DNA of 64,000 nt, taken from assembly GCA_020636535.1 (NCBI GenBank), contig JACJXT010000011.1, positions 1-64,000 of the forward strand. Reading direction: 5' to 3'. A program made the position numbers and the translations under genes. The DNA is from Chitinophagales bacterium (lineage in GTDB: Bacteria; Bacteroidota; Bacteroidia; Chitinophagales; JADIYW01). Shown piece by piece: positions 1 to 9,523 of the stretch; the first letter of the stretch is position 1; each line of letters starts with the position of its first letter. The notes under the pieces were generated by a model that was given only the letters and a program-made list of their open reading frames with translations, was not told where the DNA came from and ran no database searches.

Positions 1-1022
1 CAATAACAAAATGCTTACAACAAGGACAGTTTATTGGTGGTGAACAAGTACTTAGTTTTGAAAAACAACTTAGCAGTCACTTTAATATTAATCATATAAT
101 TTCTTGTGGAAATGGTACTGATGCGTTGCAATTGGCATTAATGGCACTTAATTTACCTAGAGGAAGTAAAATTATGGTTCCTGCTTTTTCGTTTATTGCA
201 CCAATAGAAGTTATTGCTTTTTTAGGTTGTATTCCTGTTTTTTATGATGTTCACCTTTCAACATATAATGCAGATATTAATACAATAAAGGCAACTTATA
301 CAAATGATGTTAAAGCAATTATTCTAGTACACTTATTTGGCGAAAATTGTCTAACAGAAGAAATTCAACAATTTGCTGATGAAAAAAATATTCCAATTAT
401 AGAAGATAATGCTCAATCTTTAGGAAGCCATAATAATTTATCAAACAATAAGAATACAATTACAACTTCTTTTTTTCCTACGAAAAATTTAGCTTGTTTT
501 GGCGATGGTGGAGCTGTTTTGACGAATGATGAAGCAATAGCAAATCAAATCAGAACTATTGCTAAACATGGACAAGCAGATAAAAAATACTATCATGGCG
601 TTGTTGGTGTTAATTCGAGATTAGATACTATACAAGCAAGTATTTTAAGTGTTCAATTAAATTATTTAGATGAAAATATTGCATTAAGACGAAAAAAGGC
701 ACTACAATATATCAATGGATTAAAAGAGAACAACAATATTCAATTACCTGTTTTTACTACAACACATTCCTTTAACCAATTTGTAATTCGAGTTAAAGGA
801 AATAAAAGATACAAATTAAAACTCTTTTTGAAAGAGCAAGGCATAGAAACTAATATTTATTATCCAATTCCAGCATATCAACAAAAAGCATATTTTGAAG
901 ACATTGTTTTAAACAATACAGCAGTATTATGCAACGAAGTTTTAGCTTTGCCAATATATCCAACATTAAAAGAAGAATCAATATCGTATATTTGCGATAA
1001 TATAAATAAATTTTTTAATTAA
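1..1022 (+). CDS. wbpE: WbpE/WlbC-type DegT aminotransferase, 5' truncated
   Basis: PLP-dependent sugar aminotransferase of the DegT/DnrJ/EryC1 family. The reading frame (codons from base 3) is open from the window edge, so the true start lies upstream; the in-frame TTG at 126 cuts into the conserved GNGTDAL motif and is not the start. Visible family motifs are QGQFIGGEQV at the left edge, IEDNAQSLGS, and SFFPTKNLACFGDGGA, whose Lys (codon near 483) should carry PLP. Only 7 bases separate it from a WbpD-like acetyltransferase, and a WbpB-like dehydrogenase follows. From this context it probably transfers an amino group to C3 of a UDP-2-acetamido-3-keto-glucuronate. The family is certain; the exact substrate is inferred from neighbours. 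Confidence 0.88.
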   Translation, partial: ITKCLQQGQFIGGEQVLSFEKQLSSHFNINHIISCGNGTDALQLALMALNLPRGSKIMVPAFSFIAPIEVIAFLGCIPVFYDVHLSTYNADINTIKATYTNDVKAIILVHLFGENCLTEEIQQFADEKNIPIIEDNAQSLGSHNNLSNNKNTITTSFFPTKNLACFGDGGAVLTNDEAIANQIRTIAKHGQADKKYYHGVVGVNSRLDTIQASILSVQLNYLDENIALRRKKALQYINGLKENNNIQLPVFTTTHSFNQFVIRVKGNKRYKLKLFLKEQGIETNIYYPIPAYQQKAYFEDIVLNNTAVLCNEVLALPIYPTLKEESISYICDNINKFFN

Positions 1023-1029
1023 AAAGAAA

Positions 1030-1602
1030 ATGGTTTTTATTCACGATACAAGTATAGTAGATAAATCAAGTAAAATTGGAGACAATACTAGAATTTGGCA
1101 CTTCTGTCATATTATGCATAATGTTATTATTGGCAATAATGTTATTGTTGGACAAAATTGTTTTATAGCAAATGATGTACATATTGGCAATGGTGTAAAA
1201 ATTCAAAATAATGTATCGATTTATAAAGGCGTTATCATAGAAAACAATGTTTTTGTTGGTCCATCTGTTGTGTTTACTAATGTTATCAATCCAAGAGCTT
1301 TTATTGAAAGAAAAGAAGCCTACCAAACAACGCTAGTAAAAAAAGGAGCAAGTATTGGTGCTAATGCTACCATTATTTGTAGTAATACAATTGGTAATTA
1401 TGCGATGATTGGTGCAGGAAGTGTAGTTACTAAAACAGTGAAAGACTATGCTTTGGTTGTTGGCAATCCTGCGAAACAAATTGCTTGGGTAAGCAAAGCT
1501 GGCAATACGCTACAATTTAACGAACAACAGATTGCTTATTGTGATGAGAGCAAAGAACACTATCAAATAGTTGATAATAATTTGGTAGTTTTACAAGAAT
1601 GA
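1030..1602 (+). CDS. wbpD: WbpD/WlbB-type UDP-amino-sugar N-acetyltransferase
   Basis: Left-handed beta-helix acetyltransferase of 190 residues, the usual WbpD length, built from hexapeptide repeats (IGDNTR, IGNNVI, VGQNCF and so on). The stretch GPSVVFTNVINPRAFIERK followed by VKKGASIGANATIICSNTIG is the characteristic WbpD/WlbB signature. The enzyme acetylates the 3-amino group of UDP-2-acetamido-3-amino-2,3-dideoxyglucuronate with acetyl-CoA, giving the 2,3-diacetamido sugar. It sits between the aminotransferase and the dehydrogenase of the same pathway, and its TGA overlaps the next ATG (ATGA at 1599-1602), which suggests translational coupling. Confidence 0.9.
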   Translation: MVFIHDTSIVDKSSKIGDNTRIWHFCHIMHNVIIGNNVIVGQNCFIANDVHIGNGVKIQNNVSIYKGVIIENNVFVGPSVVFTNVINPRAFIERKEAYQTTLVKKGASIGANATIICSNTIGNYAMIGAGSVVTKTVKDYALVVGNPAKQIAWVSKAGNTLQFNEQQIAYCDESKEHYQIVDNNLVVLQE

Positions 1603-2441
1603 AGAAGCAGTTTGCCATTATAGGTGTTGCAGGATATATTGCTCCAAAACATTTACAAGCAATTTACGATGTTGATGGCGAATTAATTGCTGCTTGCGAT
1701 TGCAATGATTCCGTTGGTGTTTTAGACAAGTACTTTCCAGAAACTACTTTCTTTTTAAATGAAACCGAATTTTTTGCTTTCATTAAAAATAAGGTTGATT
1801 TTGTAGTAGTTTGTACACCAAATTATTTACACGAACAACACATTATAGAAAGTTTTAAAATTGGTGCTGATGTTATTTGCGAAAAACCATTAACAACTAA
1901 GATTCATCGTATAAATACGATTAAAGAAGCTGAGAGTAAATATAATCATCGTGTTTTTACGATATTGCAATTGCGATTAGATGAAACTCTACAAAACATT
2001 CAACAAGAAATAGCAAACAGTAATGATTATTATACTGTTGATTTAAACTATTTTACACCAAGAGGCGATTGGTATCAAAAAAGTTGGAAAGGAGACATCG
2101 AAAAATCTGGAGGTATTTTATACAATATTGGCATACATTTTTTTGATTTATTGTTTTGGTTTTTTGGTGAATTAAAACAACATCAAATAGAAAAAATAAC
2201 AACGACAGAAGCTATTGGCGTTTTTGAATTTGAAAGAGCAACAATAAATTGGCATTTAAGTATTGACAAGCATAAGTCTGCAACTAGAAGTTTAACAATA
2301 AACAATGCGGACTATTTATTTACGAATGAATTTCATCAATTACATACCAAAAGCTATAAAGCCATTTTATCTAATAATGGTTTTGGTATTGATACGGTAA
2401 AGAAATCAATAGCAATAATTGAAGCTATTCAAAATCAATGA
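1599..2441 (+). CDS. wbpB: WbpB/WlbA-type Gfo/Idh/MocA dehydrogenase
   Basis: NAD-dependent oxidoreductase of the Gfo/Idh/MocA family, 280 residues. The Rossmann start is IIGVAGYIAPKHLQAI; CTPNYLH and ICEKPLTT carry the family's EKP lysine; RGDWYQKSWKGD and KSGGILYNIGIHFFDLL are typical of WlbA. It would oxidise C3 of UDP-GlcNAc-uronate so the adjacent aminotransferase can act. With the two upstream genes it completes the WbpB-E-D set; the preceding 6-dehydrogenase (WbpA) is not visible and may lie outside the window. Its last 7 bases overlap the 3' end of the convergent T9SS cargo gene. Confidence 0.9.
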   Translation: MKKQFAIIGVAGYIAPKHLQAIYDVDGELIAACDCNDSVGVLDKYFPETTFFLNETEFFAFIKNKVDFVVVCTPNYLHEQHIIESFKIGADVICEKPLTTKIHRINTIKEAESKYNHRVFTILQLRLDETLQNIQQEIANSNDYYTVDLNYFTPRGDWYQKSWKGDIEKSGGILYNIGIHFFDLLFWFFGELKQHQIEKITTTEAIGVFEFERATINWHLSIDKHKSATRSLTINNADYLFTNEFHQLHTKSYKAILSNNGFGIDTVKKSIAIIEAIQNQ

Positions 2442-5400
2442 TCTATTCTCATTATTTTATGATATTTGGTAATTCCATCATATTCTATTGAAGCAACATA
2501 AACAGCACTTCCTAAAGGAAACAAATCATAAGAGAAAATATTATAACCAGCAGTACCATTAAATGTTTGTTGTGAATATATTTTTCCTAAATAATCTACA
2601 ATCTTGATTGTAACAACTCCATCTTCTGGTAACATCACTCCAAATTTTGTATTGCCATATGTTGGATTTGGATAAATAGATAGCACATTAAAATCGCCAA
2701 TCGTAATTTCCTTGCAATTAGTATTATTGTCTATATTCGTTTCAACAGCATTAATATTTACAGATTCAATGCTTGCACAAATAACAGGCACATCATAGTT
2801 TGGATTATAATATATTTGTCCAGTAAATGGATAGTTTATAGTTTCACCTGGATTTAAGTTGCCAGTCCAAATTTCTCTAATAATAGAGCCATTACCCAAT
2901 TGAATGGTTAATCCAAGTTCATAAATATTAATATTACTATTATTTAATACAGATACATATACTTGATAATAGCTACCATTTTGGACAATATTTACACTTA
3001 CCATTACACCATCTATATTTGCTTGATCGACCAAGACATATTTTACAACAGAATCTGTACAACCTATTGTATTTATTGCTGTCAGTTTTATTGGATAACT
3101 ACCTAGTGAATTATATATATGGTTTGGCGAATTATATCCATTATAAGTTGTACTGCCATCACCATAATCCCAAACAAAAGAAGAAGTATTTGGCGATAAG
3201 TTAGTAAACGAAACATTTAAAGGAGGCAATCCGTAACTTGGAGAAAAAGAAAAATCGACTTCTGGTTTATCGACTACCGAGATAGTTTTAAACTTAGTTC
3301 CAGTACAACCATATTGTGTGCTTGCACTTAACTGAATAGTATAGTTGCCTTGATTATTGAAGGAATAAGTTGGATTTTGTTGATTAGAGGTAGCTTGACC
3401 TGCAAAATACCAATTCCAAGTATTCATTTGACTTCCGTCAGTAGTAGAAGAATTATCTGTGAATTGAATATCAGCACCAACGCACTGAGTAGGTGATATA
3501 TTAAAATCTACACTTGGATTATCATAAATAGGAATTGTTTTTACTACGGTATCTCTACACTGGTTGTTAGCAATCACCATGAGTTTTGCGGTATAGCTGC
3601 CTTGCGTTTGATAAGTATGCGAAACATTAAAGTTTGTATTGTTTTGATTGCCATCACCAAAAGACCATAACCATTGTGTTATTACAAATGGATTAGACAT
3701 TGTGGAGGTATTTGTTAAAGTAATTGGAGTTTGTTCGCAACTTGCCTCAAAATTAAAATTGGCATCTGGAGAAGGATTAACCACCGTTGGTTTACTAATT
3801 GTATTGTAGCAACCATTAGAATTTGTTACTGTTAAATTTGTTTGATATGTTCCAACACTTGGAAATACAAATGTAGGATTTTGTTGTGTAGATGTGCCTA
3901 AATTATTAAAATTCCAATTCCAGCTACTTAAGCTATCAGCGTTTGGTGATGATGCATCTATGAAAGAAGTTGGATTTCCAGAACAACTTAATAAGTTATA
4001 AAAATTAGGTGCTGGCTTTGGATTAATTTGAATGGTTTTTGTGATAGAGTCTGAACAAGTTTTATCTGTAGTCACTTTAAGTTGAACATTGTAACTTTGT
4101 GTATTGTTATAAGTAGCAACAGCATTCGTTTGATTTGAAGTATTTCCATTGCCAAATTGCCAATCCCAATTGGTAATAAAATCGCCAGGAGCAGCAAAAG
4201 AATAATCTTCAAAATTGATAGGTTGGTCTATACATAATGTGTTAGGAATATTAAAATCAACCGAAGGTTTTTGACCGATGATGTTGATGTTGAAAGAATC
4301 TTGATAAACACAACCAATATATGATTTAGCATAAACTTTAACAAATTCGTTTGTGGTAATTGAATAGCTTGTATTTGTTGAATTATCTGACCATAAAATA
4401 GAATCAAAACCAACGCTGTTGGTTAAATTAATATTTTCAAACAAACAACCATTAAGCGTTTGGTTATTTGGCAGGTTACTAAGTGTAATTTTATCAAACA
4501 ATACCGTTATTGTGTCAATTATAGTTTTGTTATTAACATCAGTAATAGAAACGGTATAAGTGCCTTCGTTTTTAATAACAATAGAATCTAGTGTACTACC
4601 ATTAGACCATATTTTATTTAAACTATTATTTGCATTTAAGTAAATGGTTATAGAATCACCATCACAAATATAAAGCGTATCATTATTTAATCTATTGTAA
4701 GGATATACTTGTATTTCGTCTGTACTTGTTCTACCAAAGACATCCGTTGTAGTAACAGAATATGTACCACAACTTTGTACTTGAATGGTTTGTGTTGTAT
4801 CTCCAGTAGACCAAAGATATTTTATAAATCGATTAGAAGCATCTAAAGTATAATTGTCTGAAAAAGTTGATCCAAAAACAATGTCTGAACCAAGATTAAC
4901 TGGCGGTGCATATTTGGTAAAGAGGTAATGACTAATATTTGAAACCATTTCATCTTGTAAAATAGTATCATAAATTAAAAACTCAGATAAATATCCTTGA
5001 AAGAATAAGGTCAAATTATCTATCCGCGATCCAATTCTTCCAAAATTAATTGGATTTGTTATACTTCCAGAACTTTCAATTTTTAAACCATTTTTATATA
5101 AAGTTCTATTACTACAAGTAGATATAGTAAAAAAAGAAGTGTCAATATCATTTTTACCACTAGAAATTCTATTCCCATTTTCTAGTATACCAAAACCAAC
5201 ATTATTAAAATCTCTTTCACAAAAAAACCCATATGCATTATTACCTCCTACAACAAATTGAGAAACAACAGTATTATTATCTAAATATCTATATACGCTT
5301 ATTACTGTAAATGAGTCAAATGTTTTTAAACTATTAAAATCTAAATATTCTTTTGCTTGGTTGGTTGTATTATCTATGTTAAAGGTCAATACAGATTTAT

Positions 5401-5890
5401 TATTTAGTTTTGGATCATTCATTATAAATTTTGGTCGCCTATTTGTATTGTTTTGGGTTGCAATCAAACTATTGTTTTTAAAGTCTGTCCAAGAATTTAC
5501 CACTCCATTGTTAGTGAGAACACCAGTATCAGACCTGAACCATATATTTAAATTAGGATTAATATTAATATACTTTACATGTACAGTTTGGCTCCAATTA
5601 TTTGAATGAATAGGTCTTACTCTAATATAAAAATCACCAAAGGAAGGAAAATTAAATGTATAATTGATTGATGTTGTTGATATATTAATAATTGGAGATA
5701 AAAACAAAGTATCATTGTCAATTTGAACTTGATATTTCTCTTGATTTACAACTGTTGATTCCCATTCAAAAGTTAAAAAGCTTTCATCATAGTATGTTGC
5801 GTTACTATGAGGGTTTAATATTTCAATAGCAACAACATCTTGTAATAAGCAAAAAAAGAAAATAAAGCAAGCTACCTTAAACTTAGACAT
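2435..5890 (-). CDS. Large PKD-repeat secreted protein with T9SS type A sorting domain
   Basis: A 1151-residue cell-surface or secreted protein of unknown ligand. Residues 1-21 are a signal peptide ending in DVVA. A fibronectin-like segment follows, then a LamG/concanavalin-like region around 95-325. Two Ig-like repeats (the YLWSTGDTTQTI and KIWSNGSTLDSI types) precede about five PKD domains recognisable by WxWxFGDG-like cores (WDWQFGNG, WNWNFNN, WLWSFGDG, WNWYFAG, FVWDYGDG). The last ~75 residues (SIYPNPTYG ... HKIMRIDH) are a T9SS type A sorting domain, so the protein should cross the outer membrane by T9SS. It is the only minus-strand gene in the polysaccharide cluster and converges on wbpB with a 7-base overlap. 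Confidence 0.85.
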   Translation of the reverse strand: MSKFKVACFIFFFCLLQDVVAIEILNPHSNATYYDESFLTFEWESTVVNQEKYQVQIDNDTLFLSPIINISTTSINYTFNFPSFGDFYIRVRPIHSNNWSQTVHVKYININPNLNIWFRSDTGVLTNNGVVNSWTDFKNNSLIATQNNTNRRPKFIMNDPKLNNKSVLTFNIDNTTNQAKEYLDFNSLKTFDSFTVISVYRYLDNNTVVSQFVVGGNNAYGFFCERDFNNVGFGILENGNRISSGKNDIDTSFFTISTCSNRTLYKNGLKIESSGSITNPINFGRIGSRIDNLTLFFQGYLSEFLIYDTILQDEMVSNISHYLFTKYAPPVNLGSDIVFGSTFSDNYTLDASNRFIKYLWSTGDTTQTIQVQSCGTYSVTTTDVFGRTSTDEIQVYPYNRLNNDTLYICDGDSITIYLNANNSLNKIWSNGSTLDSIVIKNEGTYTVSITDVNNKTIIDTITVLFDKITLSNLPNNQTLNGCLFENINLTNSVGFDSILWSDNSTNTSYSITTNEFVKVYAKSYIGCVYQDSFNINIIGQKPSVDFNIPNTLCIDQPINFEDYSFAAPGDFITNWDWQFGNGNTSNQTNAVATYNNTQSYNVQLKVTTDKTCSDSITKTIQINPKPAPNFYNLLSCSGNPTSFIDASSPNADSLSSWNWNFNNLGTSTQQNPTFVFPSVGTYQTNLTVTNSNGCYNTISKPTVVNPSPDANFNFEASCEQTPITLTNTSTMSNPFVITQWLWSFGDGNQNNTNFNVSHTYQTQGSYTAKLMVIANNQCRDTVVKTIPIYDNPSVDFNISPTQCVGADIQFTDNSSTTDGSQMNTWNWYFAGQATSNQQNPTYSFNNQGNYTIQLSASTQYGCTGTKFKTISVVDKPEVDFSFSPSYGLPPLNVSFTNLSPNTSSFVWDYGDGSTTYNGYNSPNHIYNSLGSYPIKLTAINTIGCTDSVVKYVLVDQANIDGVMVSVNIVQNGSYYQVYVSVLNNSNINIYELGLTIQLGNGSIIREIWTGNLNPGETINYPFTGQIYYNPNYDVPVICASIESVNINAVETNIDNNTNCKEITIGDFNVLSIYPNPTYGNTKFGVMLPEDGVVTIKIVDYLGKIYSQQTFNGTAGYNIFSYDLFPLGSAVYVASIEYDGITKYHKIMRIDH

Positions 5891-5928
5891 TTTTAATTTT
5901 TTAATTTCATTAAATTTACACTTTTTTT

Positions 5929-5936
5929 TATCTTCG
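5929..5936 (+). promoter_or_regulatory. Candidate -7 element for wzm
   Basis: TATCTTCG matches the Bacteroidota -7 consensus TAnnTTTG at all but one position and lies 19 bases before the TTG start of wzm, in the only divergent gap (5891-5955) of the polysaccharide cluster. No clear TTTG -33 box is seen. This is a motif match only. Confidence 0.35.
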
Positions 5937-5955
5937 TGCGTAAAAATATAACAAA

Positions 5956-6810
5956 TTGGATAATAATTATGAAAATTGGAATTTAGTTATAAATCCAGAA
6001 AGGCGTTTTTTTAATTTCAGAATTAAAGAAATATATTCATATTATGATCTTTTAGTAATGTTTGTTAAAAAAGAAATAGCAGTACAGTATAAACAAACAG
6101 TTTTAGGACCATTATGGTATTTTATTCAACCAATTTTTACAACAATAATATTTGTGTTTGTATTTGGTAATATAGCAAAAATTTCAACAGATGGTTTACC
6201 ACAGCCATTGTTTTATATGTGTGGAATTGTTATTTGGAATTTTTTTGCCGATTGTTTTATTAAAACATCAGATACATTTACTCAAAACTCAAACCTTTTT
6301 GGTAAAGTATATTTTCCAAGATTAATAAGTCCATTGTCTGTAGTAATTTCAAATTTAATTAAGTTTTTCATTCAGTTTGGTTTATTTATCATTATACTAA
6401 TATATTATAGCACTCAATTAAATTTTACCATAAAAATTACATATTCTATTTTATTTGTTCCATTTTTAATCCTTATAATGGGAATATTAGGGCTAGGTTT
6501 TGGTCTTATATTTAGCTCATTAACCACTAAATATAAAGATTTAAAATTTTTACTACAATTTGGAATTCAGCTCTTAATGTATGCAACACCAATTATTTAC
6601 CCTTTAAAAAGTGTTAGCAAAAAGATGCAAGAGATATTATTATATAATCCAATAACATCAGTTATAGAAGCATTTAAATACATTTTTTTAGGAGAAGGAT
6701 ATTTTAGTGTTCCTTGGGTTTTATATAGTTTTTTTATTGCATTATTAATATTAATGTTTGGTGTTTTGATATTTAACAAAACAGAACAAACCTTTATGGA
6801 TATTATTTAA
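5956..6810 (+). CDS. wzm: O-antigen/polysaccharide ABC transporter permease Wzm
   Basis: ABC-2 type permease, 284 residues, with about six hydrophobic segments (for example near 72-92, 130-150 and 160-185). The family signature KKEIAVQYKQTVLGPLWYFIQ occupies residues 38-58. It moves undecaprenyl-linked polysaccharide across the inner membrane together with the ATPase encoded 2 bases downstream. The start is the TTG at 5956: there is a stop at 5941-5943, no in-frame ATG before residue 36, and the family's conserved N-terminal cytoplasmic segment begins before that ATG. Confidence 0.92.
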   Translation: MDNNYENWNLVINPERRFFNFRIKEIYSYYDLLVMFVKKEIAVQYKQTVLGPLWYFIQPIFTTIIFVFVFGNIAKISTDGLPQPLFYMCGIVIWNFFADCFIKTSDTFTQNSNLFGKVYFPRLISPLSVVISNLIKFFIQFGLFIIILIYYSTQLNFTIKITYSILFVPFLILIMGILGLGFGLIFSSLTTKYKDLKFLLQFGIQLLMYATPIIYPLKSVSKKMQEILLYNPITSVIEAFKYIFLGEGYFSVPWVLYSFFIALLILMFGVLIFNKTEQTFMDII

Positions 6811-6812
6811 AT

Positions 6813-8090
6813 ATGGAAAACATTGTTTTAAAAGTAGAAAATTTATCTAAATTATATCGTTTAGGACAGATTGGAACTGGTACCATCTCTCACGACTTGA
6901 ACCGGTGGTGGGCAAAAATAAGAGGAAAAGAAGATCCATCTCTTCAAATTGGACAAGTTAATGATAGAAATAAAAAAGCAGAAAGTGATTTTGTTTGGTC
7001 TTTAAAAGAAATTGATTTTGAAGTAGAGAAAGGAGAAGTTTTAGGCATTATTGGTAAAAATGGTGCTGGGAAATCAACTTTATTAAAAATTATTTCTCAA
7101 ATTACATCACCAACCACAGGCAGTATAAAAGCAAAAGGAAGAATAGCATCTTTGTTAGAGGTAGGCACTGGAATGCATCCAGAAATGACAGCAAGAGAAA
7201 ACATTTATCTAAATGGTGCAATTTTAGGTATGCAAAAAAAAGAAATATCAGCAAAGTTTGAGGAAATTATAGACTTTTCCGGATGTACTATGTATGTTGA
7301 TACACCTATTAAAAGATTCAGTTCTGGAATGCGAGTTCGGCTAGGTTTTGCTGTTGCTGCTTTTTTAGAACCAGAAATATTAATTGTAGATGAAGTATTA
7401 GCAGTAGGTGATGCTGAGTTTCAAAATAAAGCTATTGGAAAAATGCAAGATATTTCCAAAGATAATGGACGAACTGTTTTGTTTGTTAGTCATAATATGG
7501 GTAGTATCAAGCAACTATGTAATCGTTGTATTTTGTTAAAAGATGGATATGTAAAAAAAATTGGAGAACCTGACGAAACAATTGAAGAATACTTGAAGTT
7601 AAACATAAATACAGTTAATCTTAATGAAAGACTTAAATCTTTTGAGTTTAAAAAAATAAAAATTATTGACATTTTATTTTTCAATATTAGTTCCCCAAAT
7701 AATAATATAAGTACATTTGATACAATAGCCATTGAAATTAAATACAAAACGCTTGAATATATTCAACATCCAGCTTTTGTAATATCAATAAAAGATAAAT
7801 ATCTAAATGAATTAACCAGAATAAGTACTATGCCTATAAGTGGATATAATATAAACGATTTAGGAAAGGGCGGCAGTATAACATTACAGATTGAAAACAT
7901 TCCTTTTACAAAAGGAATATATCATGTTGATGTTGGGTTTGTTATGGAAAGAGTTGAATGGTATTTTAATCTAGAATCTATTCTTACTTTTAGAGTAGAA
8001 AACTCAACACCATATCCGTCTAAATATGAAATAGATAATTCGAAAGGTTTAATCTGTATAAATCATCATTGGAAACTTGAAACTAAGTAG
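6813..8090 (+). CDS. wzt: O-antigen ABC transporter ATPase Wzt with C-terminal extension
   Basis: ATP-binding partner of Wzm, 425 residues. Walker A GKNGAGKS is at 81-88, the signature FSSGM at about 169-173, Walker B ILIVDE at 189-194 and the switch His in FVSHN. A ~40-residue insertion (about 22-60) precedes the Walker A strand. Residues from about 260 to the end form a separate beta-rich domain resembling the Wzt C-terminal carbohydrate-binding domain, which in known O-antigen exporters recognises the capped chain end. A chain-terminating modification is therefore expected, and methyl- and sulfotransferases occur downstream. Confidence 0.93.
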   Translation: MENIVLKVENLSKLYRLGQIGTGTISHDLNRWWAKIRGKEDPSLQIGQVNDRNKKAESDFVWSLKEIDFEVEKGEVLGIIGKNGAGKSTLLKIISQITSPTTGSIKAKGRIASLLEVGTGMHPEMTARENIYLNGAILGMQKKEISAKFEEIIDFSGCTMYVDTPIKRFSSGMRVRLGFAVAAFLEPEILIVDEVLAVGDAEFQNKAIGKMQDISKDNGRTVLFVSHNMGSIKQLCNRCILLKDGYVKKIGEPDETIEEYLKLNINTVNLNERLKSFEFKKIKIIDILFFNISSPNNNISTFDTIAIEIKYKTLEYIQHPAFVISIKDKYLNELTRISTMPISGYNINDLGKGGSITLQIENIPFTKGIYHVDVGFVMERVEWYFNLESILTFRVENSTPYPSKYEIDNSKGLICINHHWKLETK

Positions 8091-8099
8091 ATTGCATAT

Positions 8100-9098
8100 A
8101 TGAAGTTAGCATTTATCATTTCTCAACCAAGATCAGGGTCTTCTTTGCTACAACAAATACTTAGCAGTAATTCCAATATATTTTCGGTTCCAGAACCTTG
8201 GTTTTTGCTTCCTTTAATATACATATATAAAAAAAACATATCAAGCGTTAATATTGTTTCAGACTTTAATTATCAATTTTACCAAAAAAATTTCAATACA
8301 TTTTTAAATTATGTTTATTCAAAAACACCAGACTTTAGTATTGAAAAACAGATTCAAAAATTAGCTTATGAGTTGTACTATATGTCTTTTAATCAAGCAG
8401 AAGGAAATCCAACATATTTTTTAGATAAAACACCAAGGTATTATCATATTGTTTCAGACATCTTATCTCTTTTTCCAGATGCAAAAGTTATATTATTAGT
8501 AAGAAATCCTTTGTCTGTCTTTTCTTCAATTTTAGATTATAATTTTAAAGGCAATATTTCTTTTTTGAGTCAAAAAGACAGACAAGATGATTTATTTAAA
8601 GCACCATTAAATATATTGAATGTAAAAGGAAAAAAAAATACAATATTTGTAAAATATGAAGATATCATTAATCAACCAGCCATAACACTTAAAAATATTT
8701 ATAATTTTTTAGAAATAAATGAATATAATGAAAATGGAAATTATTTATTAGATGAAACCTTTCAAAAAGCATTTAACATTGATAATAAAAGTGTTAAAAA
8801 ACATAATCAACCAAGCTCAAAATATATTAACTCATGGAAAGAAAGCATTAATAATTCTCAAAAAAAACAGTTAGCATTAGAATATATTAATACATTAGGG
8901 AAAGATGTGGTTTTAGAACTAGGATATGATTATGATAAAATAATTACACAAATAAAAGAACACAAGGTTCGTAAAAGCTTTTCTTTAATTTCTTTTAATC
9001 ACATAAACTCTCCAGACTTTTCATTTAAAAACACATTAAAAAGTTTTCATAAGAGAATATTGTTCTCAATTTACAATAAAACAACAAAAAAATGGTAG
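8100..9098 (+). CDS. Sulfotransferase family protein
   Basis: 332-residue PAPS-dependent sulfotransferase candidate. The N-terminal SQPRSGSSLLQQIL is the 5'-phosphosulfate loop, and LVRNPLSVFSSIL about 140 residues in is the 3'-phosphate-binding motif. A DKTPRYYHI segment between them also fits the family. Placed directly after the Wzm/Wzt exporter, it probably sulfates a glycan residue; the acceptor is unknown. Its 3' end overlaps the following cupin gene by 7 bases. Low-complexity AT-rich composition is like that of its neighbours. Confidence 0.82.
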   Translation: MKLAFIISQPRSGSSLLQQILSSNSNIFSVPEPWFLLPLIYIYKKNISSVNIVSDFNYQFYQKNFNTFLNYVYSKTPDFSIEKQIQKLAYELYYMSFNQAEGNPTYFLDKTPRYYHIVSDILSLFPDAKVILLVRNPLSVFSSILDYNFKGNISFLSQKDRQDDLFKAPLNILNVKGKKNTIFVKYEDIINQPAITLKNIYNFLEINEYNENGNYLLDETFQKAFNIDNKSVKKHNQPSSKYINSWKESINNSQKKQLALEYINTLGKDVVLELGYDYDKIITQIKEHKVRKSFSLISFNHINSPDFSFKNTLKSFHKRILFSIYNKTTKKW

Positions 9099-9523
9099 AG
9101 CAAATACTACATAATAATTTACAACTAGCAATAATTATTCGCAATAATTATAAAAAAGAAGGAATTGAATTCTTTACTAGTGATAAAGACTCTCAGCAAC
9201 TTGGTTATATGAATAGACCTACGGGATACGAAATCCAACCACATCGACATAATTTAGTGCCAAGAGAAGTACATTTAACCCAAGAAGTATTATTTATTAA
9301 ATCTGGAATTGTAAGAGTTGATTTTTATGATAATAGTCAAGTATATATTAAAAGTACCATTTTAAATTCAGGAGATATTATACTGTTATCAGAAGGAGGA
9401 CATGGTTTTAAAATATTAGAACAGGCAGAAATTATTGAGGTAAAACAAGGTCCATATTGTGGCAATGAAGATAAAATTAGATTTAATTCAATAAGTGAAG
9501 ATAATATAAAATTTAATGAGTAA
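9092..9523 (+). CDS. Small cupin-fold protein of polysaccharide cluster
   Basis: 143-residue single-domain protein. A PHRHN metal-ligand-like motif near residues 49-53, EVLFIKSGIVRVDFY, and a later GDIILLSEGGHGFKIL give the two halves of a cupin barrel (ligand-type His and Glu present). Cupins of this size in such clusters are often sugar isomerases or epimerases or sugar-binding proteins, but nothing here fixes a reaction. It overlaps the sulfotransferase by 7 bases and the methyltransferase by 8, so it is translated as part of the same unit. Confidence 0.65.
   Translation: MVEQILHNNLQLAIIIRNNYKKEGIEFFTSDKDSQQLGYMNRPTGYEIQPHRHNLVPREVHLTQEVLFIKSGIVRVDFYDNSQVYIKSTILNSGDIILLSEGGHGFKILEQAEIIEVKQGPYCGNEDKIRFNSISEDNIKFNE

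Noticed and set aside
126..128. TTG as the start of the WbpE-type gene
   Set aside because: The frame continues upstream to the window edge with conserved DegT residues; the gene is truncated by the window.
6058..6060. First in-frame ATG of wzm as start
   Set aside because: It would remove the conserved N-terminal cytoplasmic segment of the family; TTG at 5956 is better.
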